In this document: positions 8,424-17,631 of the stretch, piece after piece
Numbering within the stretch: the first letter of the stretch is position 1
How the letters are laid out: every line of letters begins with the position of its first letter
Source: an uncultured Lachnospiraceae bacterium
GTDB taxonomy: Bacteria > Bacillota > Clostridia > Lachnospirales > Lachnospiraceae
DNA: 64,000 nt
Assembly (NCBI GenBank): GCA_902762905.1
Contig: CACWQE010000002.1
Span: forward strand, 1-64,000
Reading direction: 5' to 3'
Position numbers and translations under genes: made by a program
Notes under the pieces: generated by a model
What the model was told of the DNA's origin: nothing
The model's input: only the letters and a program-made list of their open reading frames with translations
Databases searched by the model: none

Positions 8424-10394
8424 TTATTGTGTTACAATATTAAGAAGTTCGTTGCTACGTGCGATGAATTTGGTCATAGCTTCTGCACCGAGAGGAGCAT
8501 GTGCTAATAATGCCAGGTCGTATAATTGCTCACAGATCAGAGGGGTATGCTCTCCTTCTGGATTGTCTAATACATATTGTACGAGGTTATTGTTGGCATT
8601 TAATACAAGGGTCTGGGAATCCCCACCAAACATAGATGGGTCCATAGCACCGCCCATGCTGTACATCTTCATCATATCCTGCATACGTCGTGTCTCTTCC
8701 GGAAGTGTGATCATAGAAGAGATAGCAGCGTTCTTCAATTTCTCTACCTTGACAGTCAGTTTGTCATTATCTAAGGCTTTCTTGAAGATCTCGGATAATT
8801 TGTCTGTCGTCTCCTTAAGCTCTTCTTCCGGAACATCTTCTTTAAAGGTGTTGGTGATATCGGAATCAATTCTTGTGAATTTCACACCCTCATTCTTCTG
8901 TTCTGTATGTGTGATAAATGGGGTATCGATATTATGTGTCAATACAACGGCGTTAATTCCCTGTTCCTTGAACATATTGATATATTGTGATTGTACTTTC
9001 TCATCATCTGTATAGAAGACGGTGTTCTCATATTTCTCCTTGCCGGCCTCTAAGTACTCAGACAAGGTAAGGTATTTGCCGTCAATATCCTTATACAGAA
9101 TATAGTCTTTCATCTTGTCATCGAACTTGTCGTCCTTGAGACATCCGAACTTGATAAATGGGCTCAGGTCATCCCAGTAGCTTTCGTAAGTCTCGCGCTC
9201 GGTCTTGAACATACCGGAAAGCTTGTCTGCTACCTTCTTTGTAATGTAATCAGAGATCTTCTTAACAAAACCATCATTTTGTAACGCACTTCTTGATACA
9301 TTCAAAGGAAGATCTGGACAATCGATGACACCCTTTAGCAATAAGAGGAATTCAGGGATAACTTCCTTGATATTATCTGCGATAAATACCTGGTTGTTAT
9401 ATAACTTGATCGTACCCTCTAAGGTATCATACTCTGAATTGAATTTCGGGAAGTATAGGATACCTTTCAGGTTGAATGGATAATCCATGTTCAAGTGAAT
9501 CCAAAATAGTGGCTCTTTGAAGTCTAAGAAGACTTTCCGGTAGAATTCCTTATATTCCTCTTCGGAACAGTCATTCGGATGCTTTGTCCACAATGGATGG
9601 ATATCGTTGATTGGCTTCTCGACAGGTTCTTTCTTCTCTTCTACCTTTTCATCAGAAGTATCTGTAGCAGTATCAGCATCCGATGTCTCGCTATCGGCAG
9701 CATCCTGTGCTGGAACTTCCTCGGTATCTACCGTATCCTTATCTTGTTCTTTTGCCGTATCCGCATTGGTGAAATAGATCTCCTCCGGCATGAAAGAGCA
9801 GTATTTCTCTAATACTTCCTTCACACGATATTCGTTCGCAAATTCGTAGCTGTCCTCATTGAGATATAAGGTAATCTCGGTACCGTGTACATCACGGTCA
9901 CCCGTTGACATGGTGTATTCGGTTCCACCATCGCACTCCCAGAAGACTGGCTCTGCGCCTTCTTTATAAGATAAGGTGTTGATCGTTACTTTATCTGCTA
10001 CCATGAAAGTAGAATAGAATCCGAGACCGAAATGACCGATGATCTGGTCGTCATTTGCTTTATCCTTGTATTTCTCTAAGAAATCAGAGGCGCCGGAAAA
10101 GGCAATCTGGTTAATGTATTCGTTTACTTCATCTGCAGTCATACCGATACCGTTATCAATGAAAGTAAGAGTCTTATCGTTCGGACTTGCAATGACATCG
10201 ATCCGGTACTTACAATCTTCTGGCTCTTCATATTCACCAATCAAAGACAACTTACGTAACTTGGTAACTGCATCACAGGCATTAGATACTACCTCACGGA
10301 TAAAAATGTCGTGGTCAGAATATAACCACTTCTTAATAATTGGAAAGATATTATCGCTATTAATAGATAAACTTCCTTTTTTCTTTCTTGCCAT
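8424..10394 (-). CDS. htpG: Chaperone HtpG (Hsp90)
   Basis: This 656-aa Hsp90 homologue has the GHKL ATPase motifs EVVSNACDAVTKLR, IDNGIGM and GHFGLGFYS in the N-terminal domain, then a middle domain and a C-terminal dimerisation region. A strongly acidic, low-complexity insert of about 50 residues (rich in Asp, Glu, Thr) separates the N-terminal and middle domains, like the charged linker of eukaryotic Hsp90 and absent from E. coli HtpG. The ATG at 10394 is 9 nt after GGAG; the upstream ATG at 10403 touches that site. A perfect CIRCE element lies upstream, so it belongs to the HrcA heat-shock regulon here. Confidence 0.96.
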   Translation of the reverse strand: MARKKKGSLSINSDNIFPIIKKWLYSDHDIFIREVVSNACDAVTKLRKLSLIGEYEEPEDCKYRIDVIASPNDKTLTFIDNGIGMTADEVNEYINQIAFSGASDFLEKYKDKANDDQIIGHFGLGFYSTFMVADKVTINTLSYKEGAEPVFWECDGGTEYTMSTGDRDVHGTEITLYLNEDSYEFANEYRVKEVLEKYCSFMPEEIYFTNADTAKEQDKDTVDTEEVPAQDAADSETSDADTATDTSDEKVEEKKEPVEKPINDIHPLWTKHPNDCSEEEYKEFYRKVFLDFKEPLFWIHLNMDYPFNLKGILYFPKFNSEYDTLEGTIKLYNNQVFIADNIKEVIPEFLLLLKGVIDCPDLPLNVSRSALQNDGFVKKISDYITKKVADKLSGMFKTERETYESYWDDLSPFIKFGCLKDDKFDDKMKDYILYKDIDGKYLTLSEYLEAGKEKYENTVFYTDDEKVQSQYINMFKEQGINAVVLTHNIDTPFITHTEQKNEGVKFTRIDSDITNTFKEDVPEEELKETTDKLSEIFKKALDNDKLTVKVEKLKNAAISSMITLPEETRRMQDMMKMYSMGGAMDPSMFGGDSQTLVLNANNNLVQYVLDNPEGEHTPLICEQLYDLALLAHAPLGAEAMTKFIARSNELLNIVTQ

Positions 10395-10475
10395 ATAGAA
10401 CATCTCCTTTATTTCTTACTATTGTATTCTTAGATTCAGTGAACAATTATCGTGGGATGAATTGTTACAAAGACT

Positions 10476-10504
10476 ATGATAGTCGATTGGTTGAGAAAAG
10501 TCAA
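10476..10504 (-). promoter_or_regulatory. Promoter of htpG
   Basis: On the minus strand TTGACT (10499-10504) and TATCAT (10476-10481) are 17 nt apart, directly downstream of the CIRCE operator. Confidence 0.7.
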
Positions 10505-10511
10505 GAAAAAA

Positions 10512-10538
10512 TTAGCACTCAAATCAAATGAGTGCTAA
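10512..10538. promoter_or_regulatory. CIRCE operator (HrcA binding site)
   Basis: The site is TTAGCACTC-N9-GAGTGCTAA, an exact match to the CIRCE consensus. It lies 7 nt upstream of the htpG -35 box, so bound HrcA would block polymerase access. Confidence 0.95.
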
Positions 10539-10635
10539 CAAAACGAAAGAGATATGAATTCACATTATTTATAAATAAATATCACATTTTTGTACAAAGT
10601 AAGGGGTGCAATAAAAATAAGGAAATATAAGGATT

Positions 10636-11130
10636 TTACTGGCATGTTATGTTATTGGATTTGAATAATGTGATAAAATTGGAAGAAATATTATCTTCCA
10701 AATCTTTATTCAAAGTAAAAATTTTATAAGAAATTCCACATATCACATTTAATTTGTGTCCCTGAAACAGGATATTTAGATAAATTCCACTAATATCGCT
10801 CGGTTGAAGTGTGGATTGTTGCTGGATAGTTTGTGTGATCATGTGTTCCGGAAGGCGGAGAACCAGCTTCATACTAGAGGGTGTTTTTCGTCCCTTGATC
10901 AGTAAGAAGACTTTTGCCTTTGCGAGGTTCCAGGGAAGGTATGTATGTTCAGACAAGGCATAGATATCCTGTTCTTCTTCTGAAAAGAAGTCCTGATTCA
11001 CATGTCCGTCTATTGTATATAACATATCAGTGTGAATCTCCCCGGATACCAGATCGTAGGAGTCAAAGGTATCAGACTGAAGTAATAACTGCATAAATTC
11101 TTTGATATCTAATATTTCAATTGCGCGCAT
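10636..11130 (-). CDS. Conserved Lachnospiraceae protein, DUF5721-like
   Basis: This 164-aa soluble protein has no signal peptide, membrane segment or catalytic motif that I can see. It resembles a short conserved family of Lachnospiraceae (DUF5721, from memory). AGGAAAGG lies before the ATG. It stands alone between htpG and an M18 peptidase gene and reads away from the latter. No function is assigned. Confidence 0.6.
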   Translation of the reverse strand: MRAIEILDIKEFMQLLLQSDTFDSYDLVSGEIHTDMLYTIDGHVNQDFFSEEEQDIYALSEHTYLPWNLAKAKVFLLIKGRKTPSSMKLVLRLPEHMITQTIQQQSTLQPSDISGIYLNILFQGHKLNVICGISYKIFTLNKDLEDNISSNFITLFKSNNITCQ

Positions 11131-11261
11131 AGATAGGTTCCTTTCCTGTTTGATCTTCTATGAATTATATCCATTGTAGCATAGATGAAGGGAAAAAACA
11201 TTTTTATTTTTGATTTCTGTGGTATACTACAAAAAGAGAATTGGAATAGGAGGATCTTATA

Positions 11262-12533
11262 GTGGAGCATTTGATGAAATTGTTAAAACAGGGTGTCACA
11301 GCAGCACACACAATTGCATGTGTAAAAGAACAGTTTGTAGAGGCTGGATTTCAGGAACTGGATATAGAACAAACATGGAAATTAGAAGAGAATGGAAAAT
11401 ATTATGTGAACTTGTATGAGACGAATTGCGTTGCTTTTCGGATGGGAACACATATGGAAAACGGAGTGTCTCCTAAATTTCATATTGCCATGGCGCATAG
11501 CGATTATCCATGTTTTCAGATTAAGCCACAACCGGATATTGCATCGGGAAATGTGATGAAATTAAATGTTGATATATATGGTGGTATGTATCAAAAGTCC
11601 TGGCTGGATCGTCCGTTAGGGATTGCAGGACGTTTGATTGTGAAGGGAGCGGATGTGTTTTCGCCAAAGACAATACGTTATCGAAGTGATCGTCCATTAT
11701 GTATTATCCCAAGTCTGGCAATTCATATGGATCGGGAATTGAATAAGAAAGGAGCATTGGATACTGCGAAGGAGCTTGTTCCGTTAACTTCTCTTACGAA
11801 AGAGGATAATCTTTTGCAATATATTGCAAAGGATGTACAGATAAAAGAAGAGGATATATTGGAATTTGATCTGTATACATTTGTTATGGATGAGCCTGTG
11901 TTGGTTGGATTGGATCAATCTTTGCTATCTTCTCCAAGGCTCGATAATCTAACCTCTGTTGCGGCGTTGCAGGAAGGTTTGATTTCATGTCAGAATGTTC
12001 CGGGAAATACAGTTGATATGATGGTAGTATTTGATAATGAAGAAGTAGGAAGCCGCACCAAACAAGGGGCTGACAGTGAATTGTTGTCATGGATTTTGCA
12101 TAAAATAGGTCAACAATGTAATGAAGGATTTGATAAATGTGATAGATTGAATGAAAACTTTTTGCTTTCTGTAGATGTGGCACATGCCAATCATCCGAAT
12201 TATCCAGAAAAAAGTGATGCTACCAATGTAGCCAATCTGGGTCAGGGTTTTTGCGTAAAACGAAGTGTTGGGCAGAAGTATGGAACAACTGCAAAAAGTG
12301 GGGCTGTTATCAGGGCAATTTGTGAAAACAGTGATATTCCTTGTACTGTTGCAGTGAACCGGACTGGTATTCCGGGAGGGAGTACGTTGGGCCCGATCGT
12401 GTCTGCACATCTGCCATATCCATGTGCGGATATTGGAATGCCGATTCTTTCTATGCATTCTGCCTGTGAATTGGGAGCTAAGGCAGATTATGAGGCACTT
12501 GTCCATTTTATGAAAGCTTTTTATGAAGCATAG
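11262..12533 (+). CDS. M18-family aminopeptidase, second paralogue
   Basis: This 423-aa protein starts at GTG 11262, 8 nt after AGGAGG. Family M18 motifs are present: MAHSDYPCFQIK (metal His and Asp), SSPRLDNLTSVAALQ, FDNEEVGSRTKQGADS and LSMHSACELGAKAD. It is the ApeB/DAP2-like type and is shorter and divergent from the 4641-6020 protein, so the two are not a recent duplication. It is a predicted cytosolic peptidase. Confidence 0.92.
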   Translation: MEHLMKLLKQGVTAAHTIACVKEQFVEAGFQELDIEQTWKLEENGKYYVNLYETNCVAFRMGTHMENGVSPKFHIAMAHSDYPCFQIKPQPDIASGNVMKLNVDIYGGMYQKSWLDRPLGIAGRLIVKGADVFSPKTIRYRSDRPLCIIPSLAIHMDRELNKKGALDTAKELVPLTSLTKEDNLLQYIAKDVQIKEEDILEFDLYTFVMDEPVLVGLDQSLLSSPRLDNLTSVAALQEGLISCQNVPGNTVDMMVVFDNEEVGSRTKQGADSELLSWILHKIGQQCNEGFDKCDRLNENFLLSVDVAHANHPNYPEKSDATNVANLGQGFCVKRSVGQKYGTTAKSGAVIRAICENSDIPCTVAVNRTGIPGGSTLGPIVSAHLPYPCADIGMPILSMHSACELGAKADYEALVHFMKAFYEA

Positions 12534-12582
12534 AAAGGAATAGCGGGGAGCAAATGACACATACTAGGATAGAAACAGAATG

Positions 12583-12622
12583 TCTCTACCACATGGAAAC
12601 AGATTGTTCCATGGGATAGAGA
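12583..12622. repeat. Imperfect hairpin between peptidase and ferredoxin genes
   Basis: TCTCTACCACATGGAA (12583-12598) and TTCCATGGGATAGAGA (12607-12622) pair at 14 of 16 positions with an 8-nt loop. There is no T-run, so it may be an operator or RNA structure rather than a terminator. Confidence 0.5.
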
Positions 12623-12661
12623 TAGCATCTGAATAATAATAGTATGATGGAGGTGCCCTGC

Positions 12662-12850
12662 ATGAATGCGATCGTGAATCAGGAAGGATGTATCAGCTGT
12701 GGGTTATGTGTGAGTACATGCCCGGAGGTATTTGCATTTGATGAAGATGGTGTTGCAATAGCGAATGGACAGCTGAGTGATTCTAACTATGCAGCTGCGG
12801 AATCTGCCCGAATGGCATGCCCGGTAGCGGTCATTGATATTGTAGATTAG
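12662..12850 (+). CDS. Small [4Fe-4S] ferredoxin
   Basis: This 62-aa electron carrier has CISCGLCVSTCP near the N-terminus and a single distant Cys-Pro (MACPVAVID) near the C-terminus. That is the pattern of a mono-cluster ferredoxin, not the double CxxCxxCxxxCP of clostridial 2[4Fe-4S] ferredoxins. The ATG at 12662 follows GGAGG by 8 nt. Its stop (TAG 12848-12850) overlaps the stop of the convergent ABC permease gene. Confidence 0.9.
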   Translation: MNAIVNQEGCISCGLCVSTCPEVFAFDEDGVAIANGQLSDSNYAAAESARMACPVAVIDIVD

Positions 12851-13665
12851 AAATATTCGATTAATTTTTTTTCAAGCTGCTGTAGGATCAGGTAAAGCAG
12901 CATGGCTATAACACATAAGATTAAGATTGATAGAAGAACATGACTCATTTTGAAGGTCTGGGAACCGTAGATAATCAGGTAGCCCAGACCTTCTCTTGCT
13001 GCTAAGAATTCGCCGATGACAACACCAACCAGGCAAAGACCGATATTTACTTTCATAATACTTAAGATGTTTGGAACATTACTTGGCAGGACAACAAGCC
13101 GGAGACATTGAAAGCGATTTCCGTGAAGAGTCTCGATCAATTTCACCTTGTCGGAATCGACATTAGTAAATCCGGTATATATATTTAATATGCTTCCAAA
13201 GATGGCAACGGAACAGGCGCATACAATGATCGTTGTCTTGTTTGCTCCGAGCCATACGATCAGAACCGGGGCTAATGCAGATTTAGGAAGTGCATTTAAG
13301 ATTACTAAGTATGGCTCTAATACTTTGGATAAGGTTTCATTCCACCAAAATAATGTTGCGATCAAAAGACTTCCTATGATTACAATGACAAACCCGATCA
13401 ATGTTTCATACAAAGTGATACCGATATGATGAAAGAGTGAGCCATCGGATGTCATTGTGATTAAGGTTTGTGCTAATTTGGAAGGACAGCAGAAGATAAA
13501 GTCATTGATCCAATGTTGTCTGGCTGATACTTCCCATAATGTCAGAAATCCGGCAAAAAGCAGGATCTGGTATATTCGGATAAGAAGATGGTTGCGGTGT
13601 ATTTTTTTTACGTATTGCTGCTGTTCGAGGGAAGGAACATCAGGAGTTGAAATCTTCGTTTTCAT
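12847..13665 (-). CDS. ABC transporter permease, SsuC/TauC/NitT type
   Basis: This 272-aa membrane permease has about six hydrophobic segments and the EAA-like loop (LRLVVLPSNVPNILSIMK). The family imports nitrate, sulfonates, taurine or thiamine precursors. The start at 13665 follows GGGAGGC by 8 nt; upstream in-frame codons lie inside the ATPase gene. It overlaps the ATPase gene by 26 nt, so the two are translationally coupled. No substrate-binding protein gene accompanies the pair. Confidence 0.85.
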   Translation of the reverse strand: MKTKISTPDVPSLEQQQYVKKIHRNHLLIRIYQILLFAGFLTLWEVSARQHWINDFIFCCPSKLAQTLITMTSDGSLFHHIGITLYETLIGFVIVIIGSLLIATLFWWNETLSKVLEPYLVILNALPKSALAPVLIVWLGANKTTIIVCACSVAIFGSILNIYTGFTNVDSDKVKLIETLHGNRFQCLRLVVLPSNVPNILSIMKVNIGLCLVGVVIGEFLAAREGLGYLIIYGSQTFKMSHVLLSILILCVIAMLLYLILQQLEKKLIEYF

Positions 13666-14425
13666 CGTATAAAGCCTCCCAGATTTTGTTGTAATATTGG
13701 TTGAACTCCGGCGTGTTTCGCACGCTTTTTGGAGTGCGGTTTGCAATAGAAAATGTGATTGGAACAATGGTTTTGATCGTTCCTGGTCGTTTGGTTAAGA
13801 CGATGACCCGGTCAGACATGGAGATTGCTTCTGCAAGATCATGCGTTACTAATAAAGTGCTGATTCCTTTTTCTTTGATGATCGAACCGATATCATCCGA
13901 TACATTGAGACGTGTCTGATAATCTAATGCACTAAAGGGTTCGTCAAGTAATAAGATATCCGGCGAGAGAGCTAAGGTGCGGATCAAGGCTGCCCGTTGA
14001 CGCATGCCACCGGAAAGCTGTCTTGGATATGCGTGCCGAAAGTCCCATAATCCGTAAGTCTTTAATAATTCATCAATGATGGAGAGATGGTAGCTGTCTA
14101 GTTTTTTCTGAATTTCTAATCCCAATGTCAGGTTTTTGTATATCGTACGCCATTCCAACAAATGATCTTTTTGCAGCATATATCCGATGTTAGCATCCGA
14201 ATTGGTGCCGGAGTTTCCTTTTAGAAGAATTTGCCCGGAGGTAATAGGTAGAAGTCCGGCAACCAGATTCAGAAGTGTTGTTTTGCCACATCCGCTCGGA
14301 CCAACAAATGAAATAAATTCATTTTTATATAGTTTGAATGAAATATCTTTAAGAGAAAGCGTTTCACAAGATATTGTATGATAAGTGTAATTTACATTAA
14401 AAAATTCTAGCAATGGTGTTTCCAA
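13640..14425 (-). CDS. ABC transporter ATP-binding protein, SsuB/TauB/NitT type
   Basis: This 261-aa ATPase has Walker [13 protein letters not shown], signature LSGGMRQRAALIR, Walker B ILLLDEPFSALD and the H-loop VTHDLAEA. It starts at TTG 14425, 9 nt after GAGGAG. It forms a two-gene operon with the permease. I see no THI-box, S-box or other known riboswitch upstream that would name the substrate. Confidence 0.88.
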   Translation of the reverse strand: METPLLEFFNVNYTYHTISCETLSLKDISFKLYKNEFISFVGPSGCGKTTLLNLVAGLLPITSGQILLKGNSGTNSDANIGYMLQKDHLLEWRTIYKNLTLGLEIQKKLDSYHLSIIDELLKTYGLWDFRHAYPRQLSGGMRQRAALIRTLALSPDILLLDEPFSALDYQTRLNVSDDIGSIIKEKGISTLLVTHDLAEAISMSDRVIVLTKRPGTIKTIVPITFSIANRTPKSVRNTPEFNQYYNKIWEALYDENEDFNS

Positions 14426-14610
14426 TTTTTACCACTCCTCGTTATCCTATATAATAGTGTATTCAAAAACACAAAAAATGACCTAATATAAGGGAAAGTG
14501 ACGCTTGACGAAAAATTTTTCTTTATTTATAATAAGCTCGCTTACAAAGTGTTTGGAATAAGAAGGGAAGCAATTGCAGACACTAGTAGTACAAAAAGTT
14601 AGGAGAACAG

Positions 14611-15639
14611 ATGGCTAAGATGACAAGAGCGCAATTGGCGCAACGAAGAAGAATTGAATTATATAAGAAGATTATTATATATGGCTTTTTAGTTCTTACC
14701 ATTCTGCCGATTTTCACAAGTATGTTCCTGTTTTATAAAGTGAATCAGTTAGAGGAGCGATTGGAGTATGCATTAAGTGAAGACGGTGGCGATTATTTAA
14801 CACTTCGCCAGAGTCGGGAAGCACTTCGGAATAATCCGAATGCGAATAGTGAACGGTTCGCAACTTCTGTAAAGTCTGTGCTTGGTGCAACCAACACGAA
14901 AGGCGGTAAGGCAGATAATACTGTGGATGGAGAGCAGACGACACAGGATGCAGACGGAAAGGAACAGTCTTCCACAAACGCAGGGAATGAAACAGATTCC
15001 AAAGAGACGAAACGGGTTTATCTGACATTTGATGATGGTCCATCGATCTATACGGGACAGATTCTGGATGTTCTGGCTGCGAATAACGTGAAAGCTACAT
15101 TCTTTGTAATAGGAAGAGATGAAGAATATTATGATTATTACAAGCGTATTGTGGATGAGGGACATACGTTAGGAATGCATTCCTATAGTCACGTGTATCA
15201 GGATTTATATGCATCGGTAGAATCTTTTGGGGATGAAATTGAGAAACTAAATGATCTGCTATATAAAGTAACCGGTACAAAGAGCAGTATTTTCCGATTT
15301 CCGGGTGGAAGTTCGAACAATGTAGCACCATTACCGATTCAGGACTATATTGCATATCTGAATGAACATAATATCAATTATTATGACTGGAATGCATTGA
15401 ATGGTGATGCCGTAACAAGCGGATTATCTCCAGAGCAGCTTGTCAATAATATTATGAATGATGTGGAGAATAATCAGGATTCCATTGTGTTAATGCATGA
15501 TTTACAGACGACACATACAACAGTGGAATCGTTACAATTGTTAATTGATACATTGAAAAGTGAAGGATATGAGATATTGCCGATTGATGCGGATACACCG
15601 TTGATTCAACATGTATCATGCAATTCGGTAGAAGAATAG
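14611..15639 (+). CDS. Membrane-anchored polysaccharide deacetylase (NodB domain)
   Basis: This 342-aa protein has a short basic N-terminus, one transmembrane segment (about residues 20-42), a low-complexity Thr/Asn/Gly linker, then a NodB carbohydrate esterase 4 domain. Metal and catalytic motifs: VYLTFDDGPS (catalytic and metal Asp), MHSYSH (metal His pair), RFPGG and DWNALNGD. It probably N-deacetylates peptidoglycan or another cell-surface glycan outside the membrane. AGGAG precedes the ATG. Confidence 0.9.
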   Translation: MAKMTRAQLAQRRRIELYKKIIIYGFLVLTILPIFTSMFLFYKVNQLEERLEYALSEDGGDYLTLRQSREALRNNPNANSERFATSVKSVLGATNTKGGKADNTVDGEQTTQDADGKEQSSTNAGNETDSKETKRVYLTFDDGPSIYTGQILDVLAANNVKATFFVIGRDEEYYDYYKRIVDEGHTLGMHSYSHVYQDLYASVESFGDEIEKLNDLLYKVTGTKSSIFRFPGGSSNNVAPLPIQDYIAYLNEHNINYYDWNALNGDAVTSGLSPEQLVNNIMNDVENNQDSIVLMHDLQTTHTTVESLQLLIDTLKSEGYEILPIDADTPLIQHVSCNSVEE

Positions 15640-15692
15640 AAGGCACCTTTGTGTGGAACCTTTTTAATAAGGGAAACGCAGAGGTGTCTTTT
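15640..15692 (+). terminator. Terminator after the deacetylase gene
   Basis: AAGGCACCT pairs with AGGTGTCTT over a long internal region that can form a second helix, and CTTTTC follows. Confidence 0.6.
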
Positions 15693-15852
15693 CGTATACA
15701 ATAAGCCATGTACGGATTTGTAACTGCACAAAGATACGAATTTGGCGAATTGTATTATCGAGTCGTTGGATGAGGTGGTTTAGACTGGAATCTATATACG
15801 TTCTGTGATAAGATGAAAGAATCAAAAGATAAGAGAGATCAGGTATAAATAC

Positions 15853-17130
15853 ATGACATATCAAACAGCAATGGAATATATGAATCAAATCGGGAAGAAA
15901 GGAAGTATCTTAGGGCTTGCAAATGTAAAAGAACTGTTGAGACGGCTTGGTAATCCACAGGATCAGCTAACGGTCATTCATGTGGCTGGAACGAATGGAA
16001 AAGGAAGTATCTGTACGTTTCTCGATTGTATGTATCAGGCAGAAGGAAAACGTGTCGGACGTTATATTTCACCAACATTATTTACTTATCTGGAACGGTT
16101 TCAAGTGAATGGGAAGACAATGAAAGAGGTGGAATTTGCCGATATCTTTACACAGATCTATACGGTATTACAGGATATGCAGCGGGACGGCAAGGAGATC
16201 CCGACTGCTTTTGAAGTGGAGACAGCGGTTGCTTTTTGCTATTTTGTAAAAGAAGCGGTGGATATTGTAATATTAGAGACGGGGATGGGAGGAAGAGAGG
16301 ATGCAACAAATGTGGTTGCCGCCCCATACTGTACGGTATTTGCGTCGATTGGAATGGATCATATGCAGTTTTTAGGAGATACTGTAGAAAAGATTGCTTA
16401 TCAGAAAGCGGGGATTATCAAGAGGGGATGCCCGGTTGTCAGTTATCCAAACACAGATAAGGTATGTGAGGTTTTGCGTAAGGAGTGGCGGGAGTGTAAT
16501 GAGGATGTAGAACTTCCTGTATTCCAGATAGCAGACCGGTCGCAGGTTACTATCTTAGAGGAGTCGTTAGATGGAAGTCGCTTCTGCTATAAAGGAGAAG
16601 AATATGAGATTTCGTTAGCAGGAGATTATCAGGTATATAATGCGGTTACGGCGATCGAGACAAAGTTATTATTAGATGGTTCTTTGGTGAAAGATAGTTT
16701 GAAAAAGGCTAAGTGGTCTGCAAGATTTGAAAAGTTGTCTGACAGACCATTACTGATTCGTGATGGTGCACATAATATGGATGGGGTACAGGCACTTAAG
16801 ATCAGCTTGGAAAAACATTTTACAAATACTCATATAATCTTTATAATAGGAATATTAAAGGACAAAGAATATGAGAAGATGATAGCTGCGTTATGTCCGA
16901 TGGCTACGCGTGTCTACACGATTACCCCTCCGGTAGAGAGAGGGCTTTCGGGTGAACGGTTAAGAGAGGATATTCTGCCATATTGTAAGGATGCGATATA
17001 TTGTGAGAGTGTTGCAAAGGCATGTCATTGTGCCAGCGAGGTATGGGAAGAATATGACAGACAAGGACAATCTGCGGTTATTGTTGCATGGGGCTCTTTA
17101 TCTTATATGGGGCTTCTGGGAAGGAACTAA
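15853..17130 (+). CDS. folC: Folylpolyglutamate synthase / dihydrofolate synthase
   Basis: This 425-aa Mur-ligase-family enzyme adds Glu to dihydropteroate and then to folates. Visible motifs are the ATP loop HVAGTNGKGS, the Omega-type segment ETGMGGREDATN, SIGMDHMQFLG and, in the C-terminal domain, LIRDGAHNMDG. It opens a folate cluster (folC, HD protein, folP, folB-folK). The next gene begins immediately after its stop. Confidence 0.93.
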   Translation: MTYQTAMEYMNQIGKKGSILGLANVKELLRRLGNPQDQLTVIHVAGTNGKGSICTFLDCMYQAEGKRVGRYISPTLFTYLERFQVNGKTMKEVEFADIFTQIYTVLQDMQRDGKEIPTAFEVETAVAFCYFVKEAVDIVILETGMGGREDATNVVAAPYCTVFASIGMDHMQFLGDTVEKIAYQKAGIIKRGCPVVSYPNTDKVCEVLRKEWRECNEDVELPVFQIADRSQVTILEESLDGSRFCYKGEEYEISLAGDYQVYNAVTAIETKLLLDGSLVKDSLKKAKWSARFEKLSDRPLLIRDGAHNMDGVQALKISLEKHFTNTHIIFIIGILKDKEYEKMIAALCPMATRVYTITPPVERGLSGERLREDILPYCKDAIYCESVAKACHCASEVWEEYDRQGQSAVIVAWGSLSYMGLLGRN

Positions 17131-17610
17131 ATGATAAGAATAGAACAGATTATGGCACACCCGCTGTACATTGAGTCAATGGCGGGAATACAGGATGCGG
17201 AACGGGATCGGATCTTTTGCAGACATGGATTAGAGCATTGTTTAGATGTTGCCCGCATTTTGTATATTATAGTGTTAGAACAGCACTTGGATTATGATAA
17301 AGAAGTGATCTATGCCGCCGCATTGTTACATGATGTAGGCCGGTATGAGGAATACATGCATGATATATCCCATCACGAGGCAGGAATCCGGCTGGCGGGA
17401 GAGATATTGACGGACTGTGATTTCACACAGGATGAAAGGACAATGATTCTGCAGGCAATTGGTGATCACAAAGAGTACGATGCGAAGGGACAGGAATTCA
17501 GCCGCCTGTTATATCGGGCAGATAAATGGTGCAGGGGCTGTTATGCTTGTAAAGCACGGGAGGATTGTTACTGGGAAGAGGAACGTAAGAATTCGACCAT
17601 TATATATTAA
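17131..17610 (+). CDS. HD-domain phosphohydrolase in the folate cluster
   Basis: This 159-aa protein has the HD metal motif: HGLEH, LLHDVGRYEEY and HHEAG. HD proteins of this size commonly sit in clostridial folate clusters; a role in dephosphorylating a dihydroneopterin intermediate is conceivable but unproven. Several Cys near the C-terminus (CRGCYACKAREDC) form a possible metal site. It abuts the folC stop, indicating co-translation. Confidence 0.8.
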   Translation: MIRIEQIMAHPLYIESMAGIQDAERDRIFCRHGLEHCLDVARILYIIVLEQHLDYDKEVIYAAALLHDVGRYEEYMHDISHHEAGIRLAGEILTDCDFTQDERTMILQAIGDHKEYDAKGQEFSRLLYRADKWCRGCYACKAREDCYWEEERKNSTIIY

Positions 17611-17631
17611 CAACAAAGGGGAGCTTAACAC

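Noticed and set aside
8371..9015. 214-aa open frame on the plus strand opposite htpG
   Set aside because: It starts inside the terminator hairpin after the Rrf2 gene and is the antisense shadow of the well-supported htpG; its composition (Ser/Cys/Ile-rich) is not protein-like.
11262..12533. Recent duplication of the two M18 aminopeptidase genes
   Set aside because: The proteins differ in length and share only catalytic motifs, so they are distinct old subfamilies.
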